A program made the translations under genes and the position numbers. This document shows positions 10,297 to 17,467 of a stretch of DNA of 64,000 nucleotides, one piece after another (positions within the stretch are counted from its first letter, which is position 1; every line of letters begins with the position of its first letter). This DNA comes from Acinetobacter higginsii (GTDB lineage: Bacteria > Pseudomonadota > Gammaproteobacteria > Pseudomonadales > Moraxellaceae). Location: NCBI RefSeq assembly GCF_000369525.1, contig NZ_KB850072.1, positions 2,002,625-2,066,624 of the forward strand, read 5' to 3'. Below the pieces are notes generated by a model, which did no database searches, was not told the DNA's origin, and saw nothing but the letters and a program-made list of their open reading frames with translations.

Positions 10297-11742
10297 ATGA
10301 AAAAATTTCAAGAGCCACCTTTTAAGCAAAATGCGATTGCGCTGGGTTTTACCCTCGGTGTTCATGCAATCGCAATTGTTGGCTTGTTGTTTTTAGGCTT
10401 GAGTAAACCCCCTGAAGAACCTAAAAAACTGACCACTATTTTGGTGAAGCCAGAAGATTTACCACAGTCATTACAACAACCCGAACAACAAGTCTCTGCT
10501 GAACATCAGGCAGAAGAAGTGCAAAGCCCTATCGTGGATACAACACTTCCTGAAAATATTCCTGTAACACCTCCGCCACCAACTGCACAACAACTTGCGG
10601 CTGAAAAGCAAAAAGCTGAACAGGCACAGCAAGCCAAACTTGCTGAGCAAAAACGCAAAGCAGATGAAGCTGCTCGTGCACAGCAAGTTGAAGAACAACG
10701 TAAACTTGCAGATGCTCAAGCACAGAAACAACGTGCGGACGCTGAAGCGAAACGCAAAGCAGAAGCAGATGCGAAGCGTAGAGCTGAACAAAATGCCAAA
10801 GCCGAGGCTGAAGCCAAAGCACGCCAAAAAGCGGAACAAGATGCGAAATTAAGACAGCAAAAAGCTGCTGAAAATGCAAAACTTCAAGCGCAACAGGATG
10901 CCAAGCGCAAAGCTGAGGCAGATGCCAAGGCGCGTGCTGAAGCAGATGCAAAACGTAAAGCTGAGGCTGACGCGAGAGCAAAAGCCAACGCAGATACGAA
11001 GCGTAAAGCCGAAGCTGATGCCAAGGCACGTGCTGAAGCAGATGCAAAACGTAAAGCTGAGGCCGACGCGCGAGCAAAAGCCAACGCAGATGCGAAGCGT
11101 AAAGCCGAAGCTGATGCCAAGGCTAAAGCTGAGGCCGACGCGAAACGCAAAGCAAATGCTGATGCCAAAGCAAAAGCTGACGCAGATGCGAAACGTAAAG
11201 CCGAGGCCGATGCGAAGGCAAAAGCTGACGCAGATGCGAAACGTAAAGCAAATGCAGATGCCAAGGCAAAAGCTGATGCAGATGCGAAACGTAAAGCAAA
11301 TGCAGATGCCAAGGCAAAAGCTGATGCAGATGCGAAACGTAAAGCCGAGGCCGATGCGAAGGCAAAAGCTGACGCAGATGCGAAACGTAAAGCTGAGGCT
11401 GAAGCAGATGCCAAAGCTGCAGCCGCTAAAAAAGCTGAGCAGGAAGCTGCCCAGAAAAAAGCGGATGCAAAACGTGTTGCTTCAACTGCGAAACGTGATT
11501 TCGAACAAAAAATCTATCGTGCGTGGAATATGCCATCTGGCTCATCGGGTCAGCGTGCGAGTGCTCGTGTGACTTTAAGCGATAGCGGTGCGGTACTTTC
11601 TGTCGTTGTAACAGCGAGTGACCCAGACGTTAAGGCGAGTGTCGAAGCTGCGGTAAGAGCTGCTGCTCCTTACCCGATGCCAGATGATCCAACCGCCCGT
11701 CGTGAAGCAAGAAGCTTTACTTCAAGTTTTACTGCAAAATAG
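10297..11742 (+). CDS. tolA: Tol-Pal system protein TolA
   Basis: Periplasm-spanning linker between the TolQR motor and TolB/Pal. 481 residues, longer than E. coli TolA (421). The order is a cytoplasmic tail, one membrane helix (about 16-34), a proline/glutamine-rich stretch (about 60-105), and a very long Ala/Lys/Asp/Glu-rich helical region (about 105-390) made of repeats such as ADAKRKAEADAKAKAD. The globular domain III follows (about 392-481) with VTLSDSGAVLSVVVTASD. The extra length comes from tandem DNA repeats. The ATG at 10297 is 3 bases after tolR. Confidence 0.95.
   Translation: MKKFQEPPFKQNAIALGFTLGVHAIAIVGLLFLGLSKPPEEPKKLTTILVKPEDLPQSLQQPEQQVSAEHQAEEVQSPIVDTTLPENIPVTPPPPTAQQLAAEKQKAEQAQQAKLAEQKRKADEAARAQQVEEQRKLADAQAQKQRADAEAKRKAEADAKRRAEQNAKAEAEAKARQKAEQDAKLRQQKAAENAKLQAQQDAKRKAEADAKARAEADAKRKAEADARAKANADTKRKAEADAKARAEADAKRKAEADARAKANADAKRKAEADAKAKAEADAKRKANADAKAKADADAKRKAEADAKAKADADAKRKANADAKAKADADAKRKANADAKAKADADAKRKAEADAKAKADADAKRKAEAEADAKAAAAKKAEQEAAQKKADAKRVASTAKRDFEQKIYRAWNMPSGSSGQRASARVTLSDSGAVLSVVVTASDPDVKASVEAAVRAAAPYPMPDDPTARREARSFTSSFTAK
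10921..11400 (+). repeat. Tandem repeat inside tolA (48-bp and 96-bp periods)
   Basis: The coding region for the TolA helical domain is built of 48-bp (16-codon) units. At 11185-11376 four units lie in the order A-B-B-A: units at 11185 and 11329 are identical, and units at 11233 and 11281 are identical. Upstream (10921, 11017, 11113) the period is 96 bp. The repeat keeps the frame, so unit gain or loss would change the length of TolA. Confidence 0.9.
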
Positions 11743-11757
11743 TAATGAATAGTTAAC

Positions 11758-11790
11758 GTTACATGCTTTTAATAGCACAAAGCATGTAAC
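11758..11790. other. Inverted repeat between tolA and tolB
   Basis: Perfect 11-bp inverted repeat (11758-11768 and 11780-11790) around an 11-base loop, 16 bases after the tolA stop and 51 bases before tolB. No T-run follows the stem on either strand, so it is not a typical intrinsic terminator. It could be an RNA processing or stability hairpin or a protein-binding site. Confidence 0.6.
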
Positions 11791-11841
11791 TATGTTAAAT
11801 AATCAACAGCCACAAAAATACGAACGCAAGTAATTGTAACT

Positions 11842-13125
11842 ATGGACAAGACTCGTAAACACCTCCTCTCTTTAGCAGTATTTGCTGCGATTAGTACAGT
11901 TGTTCCAACAGCAACTTTCGCACAATTACACCTCGAAATTGCTAAAGCACCTGAACAAGCACCTAAAATCGCGATCATCCCATTTGCAAATGACAATGCG
12001 ATCTATCCAATTGTGGAAAGCGACTTGAATCGTTCAGGTCGTTTTACCAGCGCATCTCAAAATTTGCCGGCTACTGCAAGCCTTAATCAGGTTCAAGCGG
12101 GTGATTGGCAGAATGCCGGTGTGCCGTATGTTGTCGTTGGACAACTTAAGGCGGTTGATGCCAATACTTTTGAGATTCATTACCAGTTATATGATGTACA
12201 GAAACAACAATACTTACTCAATGAAGTACTGACTGTACCAAGCTCACGTGTACGCCAAGCAGGCCACCTGATCAGTGATACCATCTATCAAGCTTTAACA
12301 GGTATTGCTGGTGACTTTAGTGGTCGTATTGCTTATGTATTGCGTAATCAAGCGACACCTGCCCAACGCTATACATTACAAATCGCCGACACAGATGGTG
12401 AGCAACCTAAAACAGTATTGTCATCACGTGATCCTATCTTATCTCCAGCTTGGACACCTGATGCTAAGAAAATTGCTTATGTATCATTTGAAACCAAACG
12501 CCCTGCAATTTACTTACAAGACTTAGCCACGGGCCAACGTGAAGTTTTAGCGAGCTTCCGCGGTCTAAATGGCGCTCCAAGCTTCTCTCCAGACGGAAAA
12601 TCGATGTTATTCACTGCATCAATGCATGGTAACCCAGAAGTTTATCAAATGGATTTAAGCACACGTCAAGTACAGCGCATGACCAATGACTCTGCGATTG
12701 ATACTGAAGCACGTTATTCTCCAGATGGTAAATCATTTATCTTTACTTCTGATCGTGGTGGTTCACCACAGATTTATCGCTATAGCTTTGATGATAGTTC
12801 TGTAAAACGCTTGACCTTCAAAGGTGCGTTTAATGCACGCGGTACTTTGAGTACTGATGGTAAAAAGATTGCTTTAGTACATCGTCCAAGTGGCAGTAAC
12901 TACAAAGTTGCAATCCAAGATATCAATACTGGTATCACCAATATTCTGACACCGACAAGTTTAGATGAATCACCGAGCTTCTCACCAAATGGACAGATGG
13001 TGGTTTATGCAACACGTGAAGGTAGTCGTGGATTGTTATCCGTCATGTCGACTGATGGCCGTTTCCGCATGAATTTACCAAGCGAGCAAGGTGAAGTTCG
13101 TGAACCAGCTTGGGCACCAAAATAA
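11842..13125 (+). CDS. tolB: Tol-Pal system beta-propeller protein TolB
   Basis: Periplasmic protein that binds Pal and TolA. 427 residues (normal). A signal peptide covers about residues 1-27, with cleavage likely after TFA before QLHLE. An N-terminal alpha/beta domain is followed by a six-bladed propeller with repeated SPDGK/SFSPDG blade motifs at about 250-254, 293-297 and 380-385. About 100 bases separate it from tolA. pal follows after 22 bases. Confidence 0.96.
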   Translation: MDKTRKHLLSLAVFAAISTVVPTATFAQLHLEIAKAPEQAPKIAIIPFANDNAIYPIVESDLNRSGRFTSASQNLPATASLNQVQAGDWQNAGVPYVVVGQLKAVDANTFEIHYQLYDVQKQQYLLNEVLTVPSSRVRQAGHLISDTIYQALTGIAGDFSGRIAYVLRNQATPAQRYTLQIADTDGEQPKTVLSSRDPILSPAWTPDAKKIAYVSFETKRPAIYLQDLATGQREVLASFRGLNGAPSFSPDGKSMLFTASMHGNPEVYQMDLSTRQVQRMTNDSAIDTEARYSPDGKSFIFTSDRGGSPQIYRYSFDDSSVKRLTFKGAFNARGTLSTDGKKIALVHRPSGSNYKVAIQDINTGITNILTPTSLDESPSFSPNGQMVVYATREGSRGLLSVMSTDGRFRMNLPSEQGEVREPAWAPK

Positions 13126-13147
13126 GTTTAATCGATTGGAGAATCAT

Positions 13148-13714
13148 ATGAACATTAAATATCTAACGCTTCCACTGATTGCTGCAACACTTGTATTTAC
13201 AGGCTGTGCAAGCCGTAAGCCTGCTGCTGAAATTACTACTGGCACAAATCCAAATGGCTCAACCACAGTCAGCACAGATGGTTTAAGTGAAGATGCGGCA
13301 TTAAATGCGCAAAACTTGGCTGGTGCATCTTCTAAAGGTGTCACTGCTGCAAATAAAGCATTCTTGGCAAAACGCGTGGTGCACTTTAACTTTGATAGCA
13401 GTGATTTATCGAATGAAGATTATCAAACCCTACAAGCACATGCTCAATTCCTAGTTGCTAACGCTAACTCTCGTGTTGCTCTGACAGGCCATACGGATGA
13501 ACGTGGTACGCGTGAATACAATATGGCACTTGGCGAACGCCGTGCAAAAGCAGTTGAAAGCTTTTTGATTACCAACGGTGTAAACCCACAGCAACTTGAA
13601 GCAGTTAGCTACGGTAAAGAATCACCGGTGAATGCAGGTCATGATGAAGCGGCATGGAAAGAAAACCGCCGCGTAGAAATTAACTACGAAGCAGTTCCAC
13701 CACTATTAAAATAA
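13148..13714 (+). CDS. pal: Peptidoglycan-associated lipoprotein Pal
   Basis: Outer-membrane lipoprotein that binds peptidoglycan and TolB. The start is the ATG at 13148, preceded by GGAG, giving MNIKYLTLPLI and the lipobox VFTGC; the open frame continues upstream into tolB but that would spoil the signal peptide. 188 residues. The OmpA-like domain (about 80-180) shows FNFDSSDL, the peptidoglycan-binding stretch LTGHTDERGTREYNMALGE, and NRRVEINYE near the end. Last gene of the tol-pal operon; a strong terminator follows. Confidence 0.97.
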   Translation: MNIKYLTLPLIAATLVFTGCASRKPAAEITTGTNPNGSTTVSTDGLSEDAALNAQNLAGASSKGVTAANKAFLAKRVVHFNFDSSDLSNEDYQTLQAHAQFLVANANSRVALTGHTDERGTREYNMALGERRAKAVESFLITNGVNPQQLEAVSYGKESPVNAGHDEAAWKENRRVEINYEAVPPLLK

Positions 13715-13731
13715 TTGTGGTTTCGCTGTAA

Positions 13732-13764
13732 ATAAAAATGCTCACTTCATGTGAGCATTTTTAT
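13732..13764. terminator. Intrinsic terminator after pal
   Basis: 14-bp perfect stem (13732-13745 and 13751-13764) with a TTCAT loop and A-run/T-run flanks on both sides. It serves pal on the plus strand and the convergent small gene at 13773-13958. Confidence 0.9.
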
Positions 13765-13772
13765 TTCATTTA

Positions 13773-13958
13773 TTAAGACGAAGATTGAGCATCAGGCTTG
13801 TTTTGCATTGATTCAATCAAATCGTGCTTATTAAACTCTTTATATTCTGGCTTAGCTTCATACTCTTTCCATGCATCCTTCACATTTTCTTTGGAAATCG
13901 TATCTAAGCTAATCGGCTCACTCGGCGTGGGCGTTGCCTCAAAATTCTTGGTTGACAT
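13773..13958 (-). CDS. Small acidic hypothetical protein
   Basis: 61 residues from an ATG at 13958 that has a clear GGAGG 7 bases upstream; an upstream in-frame ATG would add 19 residues but lacks such a site. The sequence is hydrophilic and charged, with a Thr/Pro/Glu-rich start and helical middle (NVKDAWKEYEAKPEYKEF), and no membrane segment or cysteine. It is convergent with pal and shares its terminator. Function unknown. Confidence 0.75.
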   Translation of the reverse strand: MSTKNFEATPTPSEPISLDTISKENVKDAWKEYEAKPEYKEFNKHDLIESMQNKPDAQSSS

Positions 13959-14136
13959 CGGTAGCCTCCAAACATCCTGTTTAGTATCTATGCAACATAG
14001 CATGTAATGCTGCACTTGTAATCATAAAAGCAACATAAATAAAGTAAGATAATTTTTATTTTCGGACGATCTCATCTAGAATACCCACATTCTTTTTTTA
14101 TCAATTTTTGACACGGCCAAATCGGAGCTATTCAAT

Positions 14137-15108
14137 ATGTCAAACCTTACTTTGACCCAATACCTAGAACAACAAAATGGGAATTTGACTCCAGAGTTGG
14201 CACAAGTCATCGAAACAATTGCGGCTACATGCCAAACCATTGATCAGGCACTTCAAAAAGGTGCTTTAGCTGGTATTTTGGGCAGTGCAGGCAACGAGAA
14301 CGTTCAAGGCGAAACACAAAAGAAATTAGATGTTATTTCTAATGATTACCTGATTGATGCTTTAAAAGCACACCCACAAGTGGGTGGTTTGGCCTCAGAA
14401 GAGCTAGATGACTTCACCCCTGCCCAAGAAAATGGTAAATATCTAGTTTTGTTTGATCCACTCGATGGTTCAAGCAATATCGACATTAACATGTGTGTCG
14501 GTACAATTTTCTCTATTCTTCCTGCAAAGAATTCTGTCACTCAATCTGCAGACTTTATGCAAGCTGGTACAGCGCAAGTTGCCGCAGGTTATGTGCTTTA
14601 TGGCCCGTCAACCATGTTAGCACTTACAGTGGGTGCAGGTGTTGCGTTCTTTACTTTTGACCCAACAACACAAAACTTCTTGCTAACGACAGAACAAGTG
14701 CAAGTCACAGCAGATACACAAGAGTTTGCAATTAACTCGTCGAATCAACGTCACTGGGAAAACCCTGTAAAACGTTATATTGACGAACTTTTAGCGGGTA
14801 AAACATCAGTCCGTGAAAAAGATTTTAATATGCGTTGGGTTGCATGTATGGTAGGTGATATTCACCGTATCTTATGTCGTGGCGGTATTTTCCTTTACCC
14901 TTACGATTTAAAAGACCCAAAAAAAGCAGGTCGCTTACGTTTGATGTATGAAGCAAATCCAATGAGTATGTTGATCGAACAAGCTGGTGGTGCGTCTACG
15001 ACAGGTCGTGTTCGTATTATGGACATCCAACCAACAGAACTACACCAACGTGTCCCTGTGATTATTGGCTCTAAAAACGAAGTGGAACGCGTAACAAGCT
15101 ACCACTAA
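14137..15108 (+). CDS. fbp: Fructose-1,6-bisphosphatase, class 1
   Basis: Gluconeogenic enzyme hydrolysing fructose 1,6-bisphosphate to fructose 6-phosphate in the cytoplasm. 323 residues (normal). Metal and substrate sites are visible: EELDD near 88-92, [14 protein letters not shown] (about 107-120), and the later [20 protein letters not shown] (about 268-287). GGAG lies about 9 bases before the ATG at 14137. It is followed by its own hairpin terminator. Confidence 0.97.
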   Translation: MSNLTLTQYLEQQNGNLTPELAQVIETIAATCQTIDQALQKGALAGILGSAGNENVQGETQKKLDVISNDYLIDALKAHPQVGGLASEELDDFTPAQENGKYLVLFDPLDGSSNIDINMCVGTIFSILPAKNSVTQSADFMQAGTAQVAAGYVLYGPSTMLALTVGAGVAFFTFDPTTQNFLLTTEQVQVTADTQEFAINSSNQRHWENPVKRYIDELLAGKTSVREKDFNMRWVACMVGDIHRILCRGGIFLYPYDLKDPKKAGRLRLMYEANPMSMLIEQAGGASTTGRVRIMDIQPTELHQRVPVIIGSKNEVERVTSYH

Positions 15109-15122
15109 TTAATTTTATAATC

Positions 15123-15152
15123 AGGGCATTATAAAATTATGATGCCCTTTTG
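15123..15152 (+). terminator. Probable intrinsic terminator after fbp
   Basis: Inverted repeat of 7 bp (15123-15129 and 15142-15148) followed by four T's, 14 bases past the fbp stop. The loop is 12 bases and AT-rich. It ends just before the methyltransferase start. Confidence 0.65.
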
Positions 15153-15164
15153 GATGTTTATCTT

Positions 15165-15941
15165 ATGGCGGTTATTTTCCTAGAATCAAAAGACAATGCA
15201 AAAATTAAACATTTGCGTGGTCTGATCGAGCTTAACAGTGCTCGAAAAAAACATCAGCAAACCGTTCTAGAAGGTACACATCTGTGCTTGGCTTGGTTGC
15301 AACAGCAGAAAAAAATCTTTTCTTTATTTACCACCGAACAAGCCTTAGAACATCCAGATTTACAAGAAGTGATTGAACTCCATCAAGCTCACATCTTTGT
15401 TATTAGTGAAGTCCTGTATAAGGATTTAAGTACCTTAGGCACAACCCTGCCTTGTCTCGCGATTGTTGATTTACCCAAAACTGCCGCCACGATTGATTTT
15501 AAGGCGGATACTTTAATTCTAGAAAATGTTCAAGATCCTGGAAATGTAGGGACACTACTCCGCTCTGCTGCCGCTGCAAACATCAAACAGGTGATTTGTA
15601 CACAAGGCTCAGCTGCACTTTGGTCTCCACGTGTGCTTCGAGCAGGTATGGGCGCACATTTTAGTCTTCAATGTTTTGAAAACTTCCAGCTCACAGATAT
15701 TCTTCCAAAATTTCAAATTCCAGTTTTTGTGACTAGCTCACATCGCTCGACCAGTTTATATAGCCAAGATTTAACTCAAGCCTGCGTCTGGATTTTAGGT
15801 AACGAAGGCCAAGGTGCAAGTGACTATGCGCTTGAGCATGCTCAAGCAGTGGCGATCCCTCAACCTGGTGGACAAGAGTCACTCAATGTCGCCATTGCAG
15901 GTTCAGTATGCTTCTTTGAAATGGTTCGCCAACGTCAGTAA
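15165..15941 (+). CDS. RNA 2'-O-methyltransferase, SpoU/TrmH family
   Basis: SAM-dependent methyltransferase of the trefoil-knot SPOUT class, acting on rRNA or tRNA ribose. 258 residues from the ATG at 15165; an in-frame TTG at 15150 lies inside the fbp terminator and is less likely. Three SpoU motifs are visible: LENVQDPGNVGTLLRSAAAA (about 119-138), ILGNEGQGAS (about 206-215), and IPQPGGQESLNVAIAGSVCFFE (about 228-249). An N-terminal substrate-binding domain precedes them. The RNA target cannot be told. Confidence 0.92.
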   Translation: MAVIFLESKDNAKIKHLRGLIELNSARKKHQQTVLEGTHLCLAWLQQQKKIFSLFTTEQALEHPDLQEVIELHQAHIFVISEVLYKDLSTLGTTLPCLAIVDLPKTAATIDFKADTLILENVQDPGNVGTLLRSAAAANIKQVICTQGSAALWSPRVLRAGMGAHFSLQCFENFQLTDILPKFQIPVFVTSSHRSTSLYSQDLTQACVWILGNEGQGASDYALEHAQAVAIPQPGGQESLNVAIAGSVCFFEMVRQRQ

Positions 15942-16079
15942 AAACGTTAAATTATTTTAAATACGATTTTTTTACTGAGAAAATCAATTACACTACTAAA
16001 AATAATTGCTTAAGTTGTCAACGCGCCCATCATTTTCAACGTTATATGATTAATGAATTGGAATTAATGGTGGGTATCC

Positions 16080-16718
16080 ATGACAGGATTTTCCATCTCT
16101 ATGGATTTAGCACCGAAACAGGCTCGAACTGAAAACAGTACTGATCGTAGTACCGTTGAACAACGTCTGCGTTTTTTTATGCAAGACGTTACAGGTCGTG
16201 CCTTGGTTATGATGGAAAGTGCAACGCAAGGACAACAAGGCATTGCGATGGATTTGGTGCAAGAAGCATTTATTTCATTGCACAAGTCATATGCAGATAA
16301 AAGTACTGAAGAATGGTATCCCCTGTTCTACACCATATTAAATAACAAACTTCAGGATTGGCGACGTAAAGAAGCTCGCCGTGCGAGTCCATTTTCATTA
16401 TTTAAAAAAATTAGTTTAGATGATGACGAAGAAATCATTGATGTTGTGGATGAATCGACCCCTAATCCGTTTGAATTTCTTGATCAAGAAGTCACGATGG
16501 AGGAAATTCAAGCTGCAGTCAATCAACTACCCGTCCGTCAACAACAAGCATTTATGCTAAGAGCGTGGGAAGGTTTTGATACGATGACCACAGCACAAAT
16601 TATGGATTGCAGTGAAGGCAGTGTGAAAACACATTACCACCGTGCAATTCAGGGACTCCGAATTGCTTTAGAGCATTTAAACCCGCATACGGGAGGATCA
16701 TCAGATGAAAAAAGATGA
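16080..16718 (+). CDS. RNA polymerase sigma factor, ECF-like
   Basis: 212-residue sigma-70 family protein with region 2 (DLVQEAFISLHKSYAD at about 61-76, followed by the DNA-melting FYTILNNKLQDWRRKEARR) and region 4 (LPVRQQQAFMLRAWEGF, then a helix-turn-helix ending in SEGSVKTHYHRAIQGLR). Region 3 is absent, as in ECF sigmas. A second ATG at 16101 is possible. The stop overlaps the start of the next gene, a single-pass membrane protein, which is the usual place of an anti-sigma factor. The regulon is unknown. Confidence 0.88.
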   Translation: MTGFSISMDLAPKQARTENSTDRSTVEQRLRFFMQDVTGRALVMMESATQGQQGIAMDLVQEAFISLHKSYADKSTEEWYPLFYTILNNKLQDWRRKEARRASPFSLFKKISLDDDEEIIDVVDESTPNPFEFLDQEVTMEEIQAAVNQLPVRQQQAFMLRAWEGFDTMTTAQIMDCSEGSVKTHYHRAIQGLRIALEHLNPHTGGSSDEKR

Positions 16719-17028
16719 GTTCACTAAACATGTGACTTCCAAACTCGACCAACTTGCGAAAGAACAGCACCACAATAAAATGATGGTGATGAATCATGTT
16801 CTCGATACTGTACAAAAGAAACCAACCTCTTATTACAGTATTTGGAAAATGACTGGTTTTGCGTTTGCTGCTGCCCTCATGGGGATTGTGGTTCTGCCTA
16901 GCTCGTTGCAATTGGCAGATCAACCACAAAACCAAGTTGTCGTGAATCCAAAACTTTCACCGCAAATGGTTGAAGATATGGAAATGTTATTGGTCTTAGG
17001 CGAGGATAAAGTTCCACATGGCAGCTAA
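16705..17028 (+). CDS. Single-pass membrane protein, possible anti-sigma factor
   Basis: 107 residues. A charged cytoplasmic N-terminus of about 45 residues, one membrane helix (about 49-68), then a short periplasmic tail with an acidic end. It overlaps the sigma gene by 14 bases and the next gene by 11, so the three are one transcript. The layout resembles the sigma/DUF3619/DUF3106 clusters known in several proteobacteria. The anti-sigma role is inferred from position and topology only. Confidence 0.7.
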   Translation: MKKDEFTKHVTSKLDQLAKEQHHNKMMVMNHVLDTVQKKPTSYYSIWKMTGFAFAAALMGIVVLPSSLQLADQPQNQVVVNPKLSPQMVEDMEMLLVLGEDKVPHGS

Positions 17029-17407
17029 AAAATTAGCACTTGTTGTGTGTACGCTCGGCTTATTACAAACCAGTTTTGCAGGTTCAGAACGTTTTTGGGT
17101 GTTTTCCAAACCGAACAAACCAGTAACTGAGGAAGCTTGGGATGACTTATCACCTGAGGAGCAGCGTGTTTTAATTAAACGTTATCAGACTTTGAAGGAA
17201 ATTCCGACCAATCAAAGCTCACAGCTTCAACAACGAATGGAGTGGTTCACGCAATTACCTGAAGAAGAAAAACAGAAAATGCGTGATGTATGGCAAAAAA
17301 TGAGTATGCAAGAACGTAACATTCTTCGTAAACGCATGCTAAATGCCAGTAGCGAAGAGCGTGTAAATATCAGAGAAGAATACCTTAGTAAATACGCCGA
17401 ACATTGA
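17018..17407 (+). CDS. DUF3106-type exported protein
   Basis: 129 residues with a signal peptide (about 1-21, cleavage likely after SFA). The rest has the repeated WxxLSPEEQRVL / FTQLPEEEKQKMRDVWQKMSMQERNIL pattern that defines DUF3106, periplasmic proteins found next to ECF sigma genes. It overlaps the preceding membrane protein and ends before a bidirectional terminator. Perhaps part of an envelope-sensing circuit with the sigma factor; unproven. Confidence 0.8.
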   Translation: MAAKKLALVVCTLGLLQTSFAGSERFWVFSKPNKPVTEEAWDDLSPEEQRVLIKRYQTLKEIPTNQSSQLQQRMEWFTQLPEEEKQKMRDVWQKMSMQERNILRKRMLNASSEERVNIREEYLSKYAEH

Positions 17408-17428
17408 GTTTTAAATTTATAAGAATAA

Positions 17429-17458
17429 AAAAATAGCGCCTATTTAGGCGCTATTTTT
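17429..17458. terminator. Bidirectional intrinsic terminator
   Basis: 13-bp stem (17429-17441 and 17446-17458) with a 4-base loop and A/T-rich ends on both sides. It lies between the DUF3106 gene and the convergent surface-protein gene. Confidence 0.88.
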
Positions 17459-17467
17459 ACCTTTAGT

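Noticed and set aside
10884..11414. Long Ala/Ser/Phe-rich open frame on the minus strand inside tolA
   Set aside because: It is the mirror of the TolA coding repeats; composition follows from the repeat and there is no ribosome site.
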